The notes under the pieces were generated by a model that worked only from the letters and a program-made list of their open reading frames with translations, was not told the DNA's origin and made no database searches. The position numbers and the translations under genes were made by a program. Positions 10,802 through 21,949 of a stretch of DNA of 64,000 nucleotides are shown here, piece by piece (the first letter of the stretch is position 1; each line of letters opens with the position of its first letter). Origin of the DNA: Lotus japonicus (lineage: Eukaryota > Streptophyta > Magnoliopsida > Fabales > Fabaceae); assembly GCF_012489685.1 (NCBI RefSeq), contig NC_080046.1:29317881-29381880 (forward strand), written 5' to 3'.

Positions 10802-11150
10802 TTAGTATAGGTACTGATGAGAGCAGAAGTGTGGTTCTGGTGACATCTCCATTCTGGACAAAATTTCATCTTCAGATACTTCAGAATGAGAAGCTAGGAA
10901 CCTACTCTTCTTCTGATGACGCAAGTCAGAAGTTGTAGTAGCATCTTCTGATGTTGTTGCTTCTGGTTCGTCAAGTTCTGAGTCTTTGTTTCTTTCTGAA
11001 ACGGTCATGCTCATCTCTGCAAGCTTTTTCAGCTAGCTTTGACTTGTCAGAGTCAAGCTTATCATTAATTCTAACATGAATAGCGTTCAGAATATCAACA
11101 GAGGGGTTCTTATCGAAAACCAATGATTCCTTGACCAAATCTTACTCTAC
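10802..11150 (-). pseudogene. Remnant of copia pol after integrase
   Basis: On the minus strand this encodes a short piece matching the region between integrase and RT of the plus-strand SIRE copy (DKLDSD.SKL...E near 11050-11070), followed by unrelated or diverged acidic sequence with stops. It lies directly next to the truncated protease, which shows a large internal deletion of pol. Confidence 0.55.
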
Positions 11151-11182
11151 TAATGCCTCCAAGAACAACTTCACCTTCAGGT

Positions 11183-12874
11183 TCAAGTTTTGGATCTTGG
11201 GACATATGTCTTTCTCCCGTCATGTGTTGCTTCCATCCACTGTCCAAGTTCCATGGTTGGAGTTTCGATGGACCTATTGAAGATATCTGCAACATATATA
11301 ATCTTATCCCTAGGTACCCACTTTCTGGGTCCTTTCTTGTTAGTTAGCCTAGAAGTTCTGACAACTTTGGGTCTTTCAGCAGGATAATGGAAAGGAATTT
11401 GAGCATGATATTTTGACATAGAGAAAGTTCCTTTCTTAAGAGATGATGCAGCAACTTCAGAAGGTTTAGAATAGACAATGCCATATATTCCATTTCTGCT
11501 TACGCCATAGATCATTGAAGCCATTAAGCTTCTGTCTACGCTTTTAGCCAGGAATCTTTGAAAAGACTTTTCATACTTAGATTCATTTCTACAATCAGAG
11601 GCATCACAAGCAACTATATCTTCTAACTTAGCAATCTGGTTCTTAAGCACAGAGTTAGAATTTACCAAAGCATGATTATCATTTTTCAAATCAGAAATAA
11701 TTTTCTCATGTTCAGAAGGAGTCTTGGAAACAACAGATAAGTCCTTTTTCAACTTTTTATGCTTAGACAATAAAGAGTTATACTTATCCATGATATCAGA
11801 CAAAGCATGTTTCAGTTCAGAGGTTGAGAAAGAAGCGAATACCTCATTTTCATCGTCTGAGGTAGGATCTCCTTCTGATGCTGAGTCAGAGTCAACAGCA
11901 TCCTTTGACTCTGCTCCTTTGTCTTTGACAATAGCCATGAGTCCTTGAACTTCACCATCAGAGTCAACATCCTCTGACTCTGATTCATCAAAAGTCACCA
12001 TCAGACTCTTCTTGGTCTTGAAATGCTTCTTTGACTTTTTGTCCTTTGATGAGCCTTTGAATTTGCTCTGCCTGTGCTTCCAGATGCAGTTGAGCTTTCT
12101 GGATATCAGAGTCAGCTCATCTTCATCAGAATCTTCAGAGGCTTCTTCAGATTCTTCTGCTTCTGCTTGGAGAGCCTTAGCCTTTTCAGATTTGGATTTC
12201 AAGGCTATAGACTTCTTCTTCTGATCCTGATATTCAGCACGCTTTAGTTCATGACACTTCAGTATGCTTATGAGTTCTTCCAAACTCATCTGCTCAACAT
12301 CTCTAGTTAGCTCCAAGGAAGTTATCAAAGGCATCCAACTTTCAGGAAGACCTCTAAGGATCCTCATGACATGATCCACAGTGGTGTAGCTATTGCTGAG
12401 GGGTCTTATTCCAGCAATAATCAACTGGAATCTGGAAAACATATCCTCAATGGATTCGTCAGGTTCCATTTGGAAGGATTCATATTTCTGGATCAAAGAC
12501 AGTGCCTTTGATTCTTTCACTTTCTTGTTTCCTTCATGAGACATCTTCAAGGATTCAAAGATGCCCTTGGCGGAATCACGATCAGTAATTTTCTCATATT
12601 CTTCATATGAAATGGCACTTTGCAGAATAGCTCTTGATCGGTGATGATCTCTGAACTCCTTCTTTTGATCTTCACTCATCTTCTCCCTTGGGATCTTTAC
12701 ACCATGTTCATCGACAGGAGGGGTGTAGCCATCAACAACAAAATCCCAGAGATCAGGATCAAAGCCAAGAAAGAAGCTTTTGATTCTATCTTTCCAAAAA
12801 TCAAATCTCTGACCATCAAAGATAGGTGGTCTTGCACTGTATTGATATTTGCTTGTAGTAGTGGTGGAATCCAT
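11183..12874 (-). CDS. SIRE-type copia Gag protein (563 aa)
   Basis: The protein forms the virus-like particle of a Ty1/copia element. Its N-terminal half (to about residue 230) is the UBN2-type Gag domain, with PPIFDGQRFDFWK near residue 16 and a GLPESWMPLITSL segment near 175. The middle is acidic and serine-rich (about 230-340), and a lysine-rich coiled segment follows. The ORF is intact from the ATG at 12874, which lies about 60 bp inside the primer site. Oddly, no CCHC zinc knuckle is present: the run from FKGSSKDKKS straight to KHFKTKK lacks the CX2CX4HX4C motif usual for the family, and the frame is kept. The C-terminus overlaps the protease DSG region in another frame. Pol downstream is deleted. 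Confidence 0.85.
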   Translation of the reverse strand: MDSTTTTSKYQYSARPPIFDGQRFDFWKDRIKSFFLGFDPDLWDFVVDGYTPPVDEHGVKIPREKMSEDQKKEFRDHHRSRAILQSAISYEEYEKITDRDSAKGIFESLKMSHEGNKKVKESKALSLIQKYESFQMEPDESIEDMFSRFQLIIAGIRPLSNSYTTVDHVMRILRGLPESWMPLITSLELTRDVEQMSLEELISILKCHELKRAEYQDQKKKSIALKSKSEKAKALQAEAEESEEASEDSDEDELTLISRKLNCIWKHRQSKFKGSSKDKKSKKHFKTKKSLMVTFDESESEDVDSDGEVQGLMAIVKDKGAESKDAVDSDSASEGDPTSDDENEVFASFSTSELKHALSDIMDKYNSLLSKHKKLKKDLSVVSKTPSEHEKIISDLKNDNHALVNSNSVLKNQIAKLEDIVACDASDCRNESKYEKSFQRFLAKSVDRSLMASMIYGVSRNGIYGIVYSKPSEVAASSLKKGTFSMSKYHAQIPFHYPAERPKVVRTSRLTNKKGPRKWVPRDKIIYVADIFNRSIETPTMELGQWMEATHDGRKTYVPRSKT

Positions 12875-12934
12875 GAGTTTTTCACACTGGCCCGGATCTA
12901 CTGAACACTGTTAAGTGTGGTAATCAGAACTTGC

Positions 12935-12946
12935 GCTCTGATACCA
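12935..12946 (-). other. Primer-binding site of minus-strand copia
   Basis: The complement reads TGGTATCAGAGC, the initiator tRNA-Met match, two bases from the LTR end at 12949. Confidence 0.85.
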
Positions 12947-12948
12947 AT

Positions 12949-13060
12949 TGAACGTGTGAAAAACGACTAGAAGGGGGGGGGGGGGTTGAATAGAGTTTTG
13001 AATATAAAAACTTTCCCCTTAAGATTTAAAGTAAATCTTTTCGGTTTCTCTGAGATAGAT
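12949..13060 (-). repeat. Terminal fragment of SIRE copia LTR
   Basis: On the minus strand it ends in a C tract, CTTCTAGTCGTTTTTCACAC and GTTCA, closely resembling the LTR end at 35440-35474. The rest of the LTR is cut off by the gypsy LTR that begins at 13061. Confidence 0.8.
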
Positions 13061-15234
13061 TGTAAGACCCAAGTTTTTAAGCTTTTGCTTAGTGAATAAA
13101 ATCTTATTCACGATTAGGGTTGATGTATTGTGAAAGGAAACCTGAACAAGAGTTTGTCAAATGGAATAGATTTATGAAGGAGAAAGTTCAGGAAAAGTCA
13201 AAGGATTTTATCGAAGTCGATTTAAGTTATAGCACGATCGTTATACGCTTAACCTAGGTCAGAAACCCTAGTATATAGCTAATTTTCACTTTTAGGCACG
13301 ACGGAAGTTAATTCCAAAAATCTTCAGAGAAATGTTAGAACTTCTCTTTTTCCATATATCACAATCGTTTCGAGGCGAAACTCTAGGATCTACGAACGTC
13401 CGATTCCAATCATCGGAAGTTTGCCGAAACCGAATCCCTGGTATTTCAAAACCCTAGAATTTCTCGACAATGAAGACTTTATCTATTCAGAGCTTCAAAT
13501 GGATATTCTACACGCGTACACCCATTTCTCTTGATGATTTCAATCTTTCTTCCGAAGGAAGTTTTCTATTCCGACATTCGATGCAAAAAGCAACTTATCG
13601 GGTAAAATAGTTTTATACCGACTACGCATTAGTTGCAAAAAATACAAGGAGACCTCTTTATAGTTTTGGAATTCTTTTGCCAAAACATATCTATTAATTC
13701 ACGGAGAATGACGCCGGAAAAATCAGATTCACGAAACTTTCATTTTCCCGCGTTTTGCCAACCTCTATATATAGCCAAGAAATGAGAAAAAAATCACAAA
13801 ACTCACCCAAAAACCCATTCAAGGCCGCGAGTTTGCATAGGAGAGGAGGAGGAGAGATTTTCTTCATTTCTTGCTTGATCGTCGATCAATCAGTTGCTAC
13901 TTCAAGGCTTCGAGGTATAGTCGCTAATCCTTACCTCTGATCGCTTTTTCCATAGCTTTTCTGTAGAGTTTTCTGAGCGGATAGTTTATGGGTTTTTGCA
14001 AAACTATCCTGAATCTTTCATTTCTGATTCTAAACCTCTTCTATATGTGCCCAAGATCACTCCTGCCGGATTAGATTTTCCGTTATGTCGCCGGAATTCC
14101 GCCGGAATCAATTTTAGCCTTAAATACCCATTTTTGGAGTTTTTGAGGTAAAGCTTCAACCTTTAGGCAAAAAACTATCGCCTTAGCTTAGTGTTAGTAG
14201 GATTAGTTGTCATAAACGTCGTTAGTAACGTCCCTGCAAAATTTGGTTTTTGGGATTCAGTTTTGAAATTTCTAAGTTAAAAATCATGACCAAAATACCC
14301 CTGCGACAGTTTTTGATCCGATAATTTTTCCGAGTTCAGAATACCCTTAGTTACGGCTAATGAAAGCATAGGAACCAAGTTTGATCGAAGAAAAATCGAG
14401 CCCCACAATTGTGAAAAGTGGCCGAGCCCTATAGGGGAGGAGGAGGAAAATTTCCTTTTCCGAAAACTTGTCTTTCGCGCTAGATTATCGTACCTTAGAG
14501 TATAGATTACTTCGAGTAACCTTAGTAAGTATCGATAACTTAGTTTTCGATAGATTCTGATAGTGTTTCTGTGGTTTTGCTCTAAAGGTGATTTTGAGGA
14601 ATTCCCAGAGGAGCAAGCCTTTGATTGTGAACAAGTGTTAGGAGATCGTCCTGGAGAATCTACAGGTGAGGGCTTCTCACTGAATCTCTAGTTAATGCTT
14701 AGGGTCGATGTTTCGACATTGTTTACTATTTATGCACTGGAATTGTGTGTGATTGGAAAATGTTTTCTGAGGCTTCGGCTGACAATGTAGATGATTCATC
14801 TACTGAATGTTTTTGAGATTGTCTTACATGCTATGTGCTATGTGGGTAATCTAGGATGTGTGGTGCATGCTTTATATGCTAAGTGCTAAGTGTTTATGAT
14901 GCGATTTATTGATATATGACATGTTGTTGATTGTGATGATTTAAATATGCTCTGTACTGGAATCTGAGATTCTGAATGGTGAGAATAGCGGCAGGTCATG
15001 CCGATTTTATTTTGAGAGTTTTGAGAAAGTTTGATAGGACGAACGAGGTTCGGGCCTTAATTTTGTTTAGTGGATCGAGACATCCTCTGGAAGCGACTTG
15101 GGATTGGGAGATCCTGCAAATGTATAAGACTTGCGATAAGACAAAAGGGAATCTATTTTATAAAGAAAATTCATAAGACCTTAAATAACCTCAAAATCTT
15201 TAAGTAATGATAACAACCTCGAAGGAAGGCATTG
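13061..15234 (+). repeat. Gypsy LTR (variant family), left part, split by element 2
   Basis: Begins TGTAAGACCCAAG and is related along its length to the element 1 LTR but clearly diverged. The TATA box is at 13765-13774, with a donor-like GT at 13915. It is interrupted at 15234 by element 2 and resumes at 25950-25983, where it resembles element 1 LTR near 4100-4130; it is then lost in the assembly gap. No internal region of this element is visible. Confidence 0.85.
14588..14665 (+). other. Predicted 78-nt leader exon in variant LTR
   Basis: Bounded by TCTAAAG and GTGAGG. Exactly 78 nt, no ATG, open in the frame starting at its third base. The upstream donor at 13915 gives a 673-nt first intron. 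Confidence 0.6.
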
Positions 15235-15925
15235 TGTAAGACCTGGATTTGCAGAACCAGTTAAGTTCCGACTCACGCGTAGAATCAGTGTAAACGTGAC
15301 AGGAGTTTGTTGTTTGAGAAAGATCAATGAAGAAGAAAGTTCAGGAATTGCTTGAGGTATGTTGCGTAGTCGCTGTAGGAATTAGTGCGAGTTGTCTGCA
15401 CACCTGCCTTATGGCGAGCGTGTCCAGAATAGGCTATTTCGCTCTTAAAGCAACGTTTTGAGTGAGATTTCGAACTCTCGGAAAATTTAAAGATTCTCTT
15501 TATTTTTCCATCGACCAGCGTTTCATTTCGGAACTCTGGACTGTACGCACGATAGGTTTCACTTTTCGGATGTCCGCCGACGCTAATTTCTTTGCTTCGA
15601 AACCCTATTTTCGAGCAATGGATGAAGACTTTTTCTATTCGGGACTTCTAACGAAGATTCCGTCCGCGTTGCCAGATTTGTTTCGACGTTTCCAATCTTT
15701 CTTCAGAAGGAAGTTTTGTCGTCCGGCGATCACAGCAAAAAGTGGTTTTTCGGGACAGATTTAACTTACACCGCTTTTGAGATTTTCGATATCGTTTTTC
15801 CCATATCTTAGATATTTGTTTTGAGTTCTGGAATTCTGACGCTAGAATCTCTCTTAGAATTCCTCGGTGAACGTGCTGCAAAAATCGGAATCGCGAAATT
15901 TTCATTTTCCCGCGATTTCGCCCGC

Positions 15926-15935
15926 CTATAAATAG
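15926..15935 (+). promoter_or_regulatory. TATA box of element 2 LTR
   Basis: CTATAAATAG, repeated at 22957-22966 in the 3' LTR. The leader to the donor-like site at 16064 has no ATG. Confidence 0.75.
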
Positions 15936-16737
15936 GCGAAAAAGCAAAATATCTTCCATTTTCCTCCATTTGTGGCTGATTTCGTGGAGAGCAAGGGGGG
16001 AGGGGATTTCCGCGAAAACTTGACCAATCTTCGTGCAGTTCGTCCCTACTTCTAGGTATCAAGGTAACTAACACGATTCCTACCTCTGATTGTTGTTTCT
16101 GTTGCGTTTCTGAAGTCGTTTCTGTGCTCTAAGTTTTGAGCTTTTTCTAAAATTGTCCGATTTCTCTGATTTCTCGCTTGGGTTATGTTCCTTATGTTCC
16201 CCTGAGTCTAAAACCTCTGTCAGTAAACTCTGATTGCGATTCAGTTGTCCAGGATCTGAAAAATTGACTCAAAACTCTTTTTGTCTCACATTTCGAAACT
16301 TTATTGTCGTAAAGCTATAATCTGACTTCGTGCCTTTAGGATTTGTTGTCACGGATGTCATGAGGATCGTTGCTGTCAAATCTGTTTTCAGAACTGATAA
16401 CTTTGAAGTTTTGAGCCTTTATTTTGGACCAAAATGCCCCTGCGTAGTCGTATTTCGACCCGATTGTCCGAAAATTGTTCTGACAGTTTCTTTGCCTTAG
16501 TTTTACCCTAAAACTACCTTGTAAACTGGTTTGATCGAAGAAAAAGAGCCGAAGCCCTTTTCTCCTTATGGCCGTGGGTTTTTCCTAAGGGGGGGGGGAG
16601 TTTTTCGTTTTCGAAAACTTGTCCTTTCGTACCCGTTTGTCGTATTCTGAAGCTTTGATGCTTTGTCTATCGTTTATGTATTGTTTTGCGATCGAACTAA
16701 TCGATTTTGTTTGAATTCTGCTTTGTTTTTCTCCGAG

Positions 16738-16815
16738 GTTCAGTTGAAGGAACTTTGGAATATTCAGAGCAACTGTTTGAGGACAACCTTGATTTCGAAG
16801 CTGGAACAGCTCGAG
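16738..16815 (+). other. Predicted 78-nt leader exon in element 2 LTR
   Basis: Bounded by CTCCGAG and GTTAGGG; exactly 78 nt; no ATG; open in the frame from its third base. The 3' LTR carries the same cassette at about 23768-23846. Confidence 0.6.
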
Positions 16816-17596
16816 GTTAGGGCAACTTGCTATATTTAGCTATGATTGCATGATAGGCGTCGATAAACTCGACCTATGCTTTATCTGATGTTGTATATGA
16901 TGATGATTTCTTGTTATGATTGTTTCATAACTTATGATATTGATGATGTGTTGAATTGAGCGTTTTGACGCAACTTCGGAGTGGAGGTTCATTGATCCGG
17001 TGATCTTTGACATTTCGGGTTGGATGAACAAACCTAGGCAAGTCCAAATGTGGGGTTTGAGACTTAGCCATTTGTTGGGATTCGTTGGAATTCCTAGACT
17101 TTCCCCGGGAAATGTATTTTGGGTGGTTGATTTTTGGAAACTTAGAATGATAGAGCTTTCGAAAAATAAAGACTTGGGAAACTTAGACTTTGAGAAATAA
17201 ACTCATAATTTGACTAATTTGAATTGAAATCATTTTTATTAACGTTTAAGCATAGGAGAACTGAAGGGGAAAAATATTTACGAAAGGCGGGGGAAAAGTC
17301 GACCTTTGTTGTGGGTTTGGAGAGTTATCGGAATTGGGAAAGCCACTAAGGTGAGCTATGGTGATGATTGAAAGTCACCGAGTACGTTAGTACTCTTGGG
17401 GAAGTGTTATGGAGCCGTGTTGTATTGACCGACACCTAGTGCTCTTGTTGTTTGGGCTGTGTTGTATTGACCGACACTAGACCCTCGTGTAATCTTGTTG
17501 GTGGAGTTGTGTTGTATTGACCGACACTAACTCTTGGGTTGTTTTGAGTTTGGGTCGGAGCAGTTTATTTAGCCATCCAAAGGATTAGCCGGGAAG

Positions 17597-17972
17597 CTTC
17601 ACTGAGGCGTGAGACTTCGTGAAAGCATGGAACTTCACTGAAGCGTGAGACTTCGTGAAAGTGCGTAAGCTTCACTGAGGCGTGAGACTTCGTGAAAGCA
17701 GAAACTTCACTGAGGCGGGAGACCTCGTGGAGACGGGAACCTTCGCTGAAACGGGAGACTTTGCGGAGGCGTACACCTTTGCTGAAGCGGGAGACTTTGC
17801 GGAGGCGTGCAACTTCACTGAAGCGTGAGACTTCGTGAAGGCGCGAAACTTCACTGAAGCGTGAGACTTCGTGAATGTGTGAGATTTCACTGAAGCGTGA
17901 GACTTCGTGAAAGCGTAAGACCCCATTGAAGCGTGAGACTTCATGGAAGCGTGAGATTTCATCGTCGTTTAC
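17597..17972 (+). repeat. Hairpin minisatellite in element 2 LTR
   Basis: Tandem imperfect units of about 28-40 bp. In the typical unit TTCAC and GAAG are followed by CTTC and GTGAA, so each can fold into a stem of about nine pairs with one bulge around a CGTGAGA loop. The 3' LTR carries the same array at about 24627-25002. Confidence 0.8.
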
Positions 17973-18920
17973 CCTAGGGCAACGACAGGGAACATTGGTT
18001 TAGTTGGATACGTGTGTGTTGGGAGGACGATACATTGTTTGACTAACCTTATCACCTAACTTCATATGTTGAGATTATGATGATTTGATGTTGATGAACA
18101 TCGTTAGGTATTAATGATTGAACTGTGTAGGAGATTCGAGAACATGCTATGTATATACCTTAGAGTAGGCAATACATAACTTATATGTATATATATACAA
18201 CATATGTATATATCCCCTTTATCACAAGTTGATTGTATATCTATTGTATTCTGTAAGTTGACCCTAGCGCCTTGGCTTTGTTTGTATGTTTGTGTTTGGG
18301 CGGTCGGCCTGCTGCCAGGCGTCTGTCAGCCGGTTCATGATGATTCGTTGTGCGGGAAAGACCCGGAGCGGAACGATTATTACTGAAGCTTTCGACGAGG
18401 ACCCGGACTTCATGCCTGATCGAGGGAGGGTCGATGATAGTAGTGTGGGGTATGGGTGGTTAGAGTCTTTTGGAGTTGGTTGTTACTGTAATAGCTCTGA
18501 TTCGTTTTGCTTTTGGGATCGGGTAGGTTTCCGACGCATGACTTTTCGTGTGGTTCTCTTACTGAGGGATCACAGTGAGTCAGTTGGACCATAGGGGTCT
18601 TTGCTTAGGCCATATTGAGGCCGACTTTCTCCTAGTGGTTTGTAATCATAATTTTCTCACTTACACTTCTGGGTCTGTATATATTTGCCTACGGGCACAC
18701 TGCTTTGGAGTCACTGTGAGTGTGTGGGACGTGGAAGTGCAGCTGAGGCTGTACATGTTTATATTTGTTGTATATCGGTTAGTTGAGTAGTTGGGTTTTG
18801 TCTTTACTTCCTTATCGTTTTGATTTAAAGGAAAGAAAACGAAAAAAAAATTACCTGTTTTCCGCGTAAAGATTATTTTTGGTTACTAAAGTGACACCTG
18901 GAAATCGGGGTGTTACATTG

Positions 18921-18932
18921 TGGTATCAGAGC
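18921..18932 (+). other. Primer-binding site, element 2
   Basis: TGGTATCAGAGC three bases after the LTR end, as in element 1. Confidence 0.9.
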
Positions 18933-19125
18933 TTAGTCGAGTCTTTTGGGAGTCTTTGGGGAATAGGTCTTCTGTGCTAGGTTGTGTGACTCTGCAAAGA
19001 GTGAAAATTGATTGTCTGCAGAGCGATTTTCGCTCTAATTGTTTGCGTACTACTTAATCGGATTGAGTGGTTTGTCTAGTGCTACCGTATGGTTAGTACT
19101 AATCGGACATTTGATGAGACATAGG

Positions 19126-19557
19126 ATGGTGGACCTTAACCGGATGGCGGAGGCTACACGTGAGCATCATCAACGACTGATGGCGATGGCGATGTATCAA
19201 CAAAGAGGAATGAACCGAACAGGAGCTGGGGGACCAATAAGGTCAGGATCTCAAGGCTACAACAGAAGGGAGAGCTACCATCAGTGGGGACCGTATCAGC
19301 GTTTCAAGGGAAGAGATCTTATCTCAAGAGTCTACAAACCAACGACTGCTGATACTGGAGGGGAGCCAGTTGGTGACAAAGGTGTGACATGTACTCGTTG
19401 TGGAAAGTTTGGGCATTTTGCTAACAAGTGCTCAGTGACTGGATGGAGATGCTTCAAGTGTAACCGAGAGGGGCATCTAGCTGTGAACTGCAAGACACCC
19501 CAGGAGGAAACGTCTGATAGTAAGATGAAAGGGAATGATGCTACCGAAGGGACATGA
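19126..19557 (+). CDS. Minimal Gag with zinc knuckles only (143 aa, element 2)
   Basis: The ORF starts MVDLNRMAE, matching the start of element 1 gag (MVNTNQLAE), then lacks the whole capsid-like region and passes directly into the arginine/glycine-rich segment and two CCHC knuckles (CTRCGKFGHFANKC, CFKCNREGHLAVNC). It would be a nucleic-acid-binding nucleocapsid-like peptide without particle-forming domain. The ATG at 19126 follows a TACTAAT (19097-19103) and an AG, as in the other elements. After the stop, another frame (19579-19779) holds a damaged knuckle (CYRY instead of CX2C) and a further CNQPGHFSRDC. Whether the short protein is made or useful is unknown; element 3 shares the same architecture. 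Confidence 0.55.
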   Translation: MVDLNRMAEATREHHQRLMAMAMYQQRGMNRTGAGGPIRSGSQGYNRRESYHQWGPYQRFKGRDLISRVYKPTTADTGGEPVGDKGVTCTRCGKFGHFANKCSVTGWRCFKCNREGHLAVNCKTPQEETSDSKMKGNDATEGT

Positions 19558-19578
19558 AACAAGACTTCGGGAAGAGCA

Positions 19579-19779
19579 GTGACGTGTTACAGGTACAGGG
19601 AAGTAGGGCACTATGCTAGTAAGTGCAAGATCAAGGGAAAACTACGCTTTAATTGCAACCAACCGGGACATTTCTCCAGAGATTGTAAGGCACTCAAGGG
19701 CGAATCATCAGGGAATGTTGGGAAAGGAAAACAACTTGCTCCAGAGGAAAGGATTCATGCCAAGGAGGGCAAGAGCTGA
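19579..19779 (+). pseudogene. Decayed extra zinc-knuckle segment, element 2
   Basis: Encodes CYRYREVGHYASKC (second cysteine lost) and FNCNQPGHFSRDC, then a lysine/glutamate-rich tail. It follows the gag stop at 19557 and corresponds to the downstream part of gag in element 3. Confidence 0.55.
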
Positions 19780-19849
19780 GGAGTTGAACGAGGAAGAACG
19801 TGGGAACGATGTAGGACCTTATTCGAGGTTGCTCGTGATTTAACTATAG

Positions 19850-21949
19850 AAGTTACACGAGGTTGGGAATAGCACACTAAGTCTAGAAAGTAGCCTTCCA
19901 CCGATGCGATTATGAGGAAGCTAGTAGCTGAAGAACGAATCTTAGGGAGATTCCGTATGGGTAGTATACGTGTCATGTTGAGGGTGTGTAGTTCCGTAGC
20001 GGGATCATTAAAGGATTTAGTATCAGGATATTTGTGACTACTGGAGGATAGGAACTCATTGACTGTTCCAGTGGGTTTTTCTAAATTTCCACCTTCGATG
20101 TATTAGGCCTGATCAACCTAATATTGAGGGGGTGATATTCGGAATCACAGCTGGTTATGGACTTTGATAGAAGGACGGGTAAGATGAATTTGAATTGATT
20201 GAGGATTAGTCGGATTTGGGAGGAAAGTTTGTGTGATTACTCCAAGTAGAGGTAGACCAAGTCAAGAGATTTAGTGCTGGAAAAGTATTAAGTAGTTTCT
20301 CGGAAGTTATGAAGTTATAGGTTATGTGATTGCTGAGTGGAATTGTTAGAAACTAAATAAGTTGGATTTAATCAGGTTTTAGATGATAGCTTGATGGTAG
20401 CAAGAGTGAGAAGAATTAACTCTGAACTAGATTGTTATAGTCGAGTTCGAGCAATAAGTTTCGCTAAGCGTTTGATTAATATGTGGAGACATTATAGTCT
20501 TAAGAGATGAATTTTCATTTGAAAAGTGTTGAATTAATGATTAAGTTGGAGAAAGAAAGTTTTAGCATAAGTTGAATACTTGAGATTGTTGATATGGACT
20601 TCAGACAATTGTGCTTAGATTACTAAGTGAGATATACTAAGTTGGATTGAAATCTTAGGGTTAAGATTGAATCTTGAGAGCCGAGAATCGCGTACGAGTA
20701 GGAGATCTTATGGTTGTAGGTGTGACAATAGGAGTTGAATCTTAGAAGATTGAAGACCTGGAGATGAGTTTCGGGTTAAGACCATTGAGGTATAATATAA
20801 GAGTGATCTTGAAGTAAAGGAATTCTGGGTTGTGTAGGGTGTTAAGGTTGGTCATAAGTTGGTGATCGATTGATGTTGATTAGGAGGTTGCGGACATAAT
20901 GACCATGTGATAAAATTTGAATGATGTTAGCATAATAAGTTATGATTATGGATAGCAGGATCAAGTGGTGAGTGTGGAAGCATGACGACATTTATCAGGT
21001 CGTTTGGGTAAGTGAAGGAGTTATAGTTTTTAAGAAACGGATATCCATTTAAGAAGTATTGAAGGATGAAAGGTCATTAGAGGACCAAACTTGGTGAAGG
21101 TTTAGGTTTTAAATCTATGAATGTCTGGACTCGAAGTTTGTCAGAATTTGATTGAGAGATTAAGAAGTTGAGTGACGAGATGGTGATGGAGTGACAAAAA
21201 GGAAAGTGTTAGTATTAAGATGAATACTTGAAGTTGTTATGTTTGGACAAGTTCCTCAGAGTCTAAGAGGGAATGAAACTTTGTTATGGATTTTGATGGT
21301 GCACATTACGGGTAACAAGTGAATTTTTCTAAAGTTGAATAAGAATCTAGGGCTAAGGTTGTCCTAGAGAGCTGAGATTCCTGTACACATAAGAGATTTG
21401 GTGGTGTTAGCGGTTACGGTAAGAGTTAAATCTCAGAATGTTGAAGGATCGGATGATAAGATGGCTAGTTAAGTCCCTTGAGGTATAGTTATGATTTAAT
21501 CTTCTAGAGGATAAGTCTCGATTGGTGCGAAGTGTTAGGGATTTCAGTAAGTGTAAATAGGTTTGAGTGAGGGAAGTTCTAAGGAAGAAGACGATAATAA
21601 TGGATTGTTAGATATTAAGAAGAGGATTATCTTATAAGTTGTTGATAACTTGATGTTGAAGGGGATAAGATTAGTGAAGGACAAGAAATAAGGACATAAG
21701 TCGATTTTTAATTCGAATGGTGACTAAGTAGGAGATTGATTTCATTGTGCGAGTGATGATAGTTACGAAGTTGGATGTGACGTTAATGGACTATTAGATT
21801 CCAACGCAATATTTCGTCTAGGAGTTATCGAACGGACAAGTGGAGTTTTGGACTGTAGATGAAGATCACGAGGACGAGTTGAGTATTTACCTTGAGATGA
21901 CAGAGAGGCACCGAGTTTAAGAAGAATTTCGGACGACCGAAAGTAAAGA
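19850..21949 (+). other. Long non-coding interior of element 2
   Basis: AT-rich, G-rich on the plus strand, with stops in all frames and no recognisable pol domain. It is clearly homologous to 56290-58320 in element 3. Confidence 0.7.

Larger units (their letters stand above)
10744..13060 (-). mobile_element. Internally deleted SIRE-type copia remnant
   Basis: Read on the minus strand: the last 112 bp of an LTR (12949-13060), a primer site, a gag ORF, and then a jump to sequence related to the segment after integrase in the plus-strand SIRE copy, ending in a GGGGGAG tract near 10761. Most of protease, all of RT and RNase H, and the env-like region are missing. The LTR is interrupted at 13060/13061 by the start of another gypsy LTR. 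Gag is therefore the only intact gene left. Confidence 0.8.
15235..18917 (+). repeat. 5' LTR of element 2 (3683 bp)
   Basis: TGTAAGACCTGG...GTGTTACA. TATA box at 15926-15935, donor-like GT at 16064, 78-nt cassette at 16738-16815, a GTGTTGTATTGACCGACAC repeat (three copies, 17417-17530) and a hairpin minisatellite (17597-17972). The conserved block of the LTR ORF found in elements 1 and 3 is missing after 18320. Confidence 0.9.

Noticed and set aside
15462..15764. ORF of about 100 codons in the U3 part of LTRs (also 22493, 51152, 58880)
   Set aside because: It lies upstream of the TATA box and recurs only because LTRs are duplicated. The element 1 counterpart does not keep the frame, and elements 2 and 3 are too similar in DNA there to show protein-level constraint.
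17672..17962. Repetitive minus-strand ORF (MKSHASMKSHAS pattern), again at 24702-24992
   Set aside because: It is the translation of the hairpin minisatellite; the periodicity explains the open frame, and there is no independent support.
18286..18594. ORF in element 2 LTR at the place of the LTR ORF
   Set aside because: The conserved 71-codon block is gone; what remains shows no similarity to the ORFs of elements 1 and 3.
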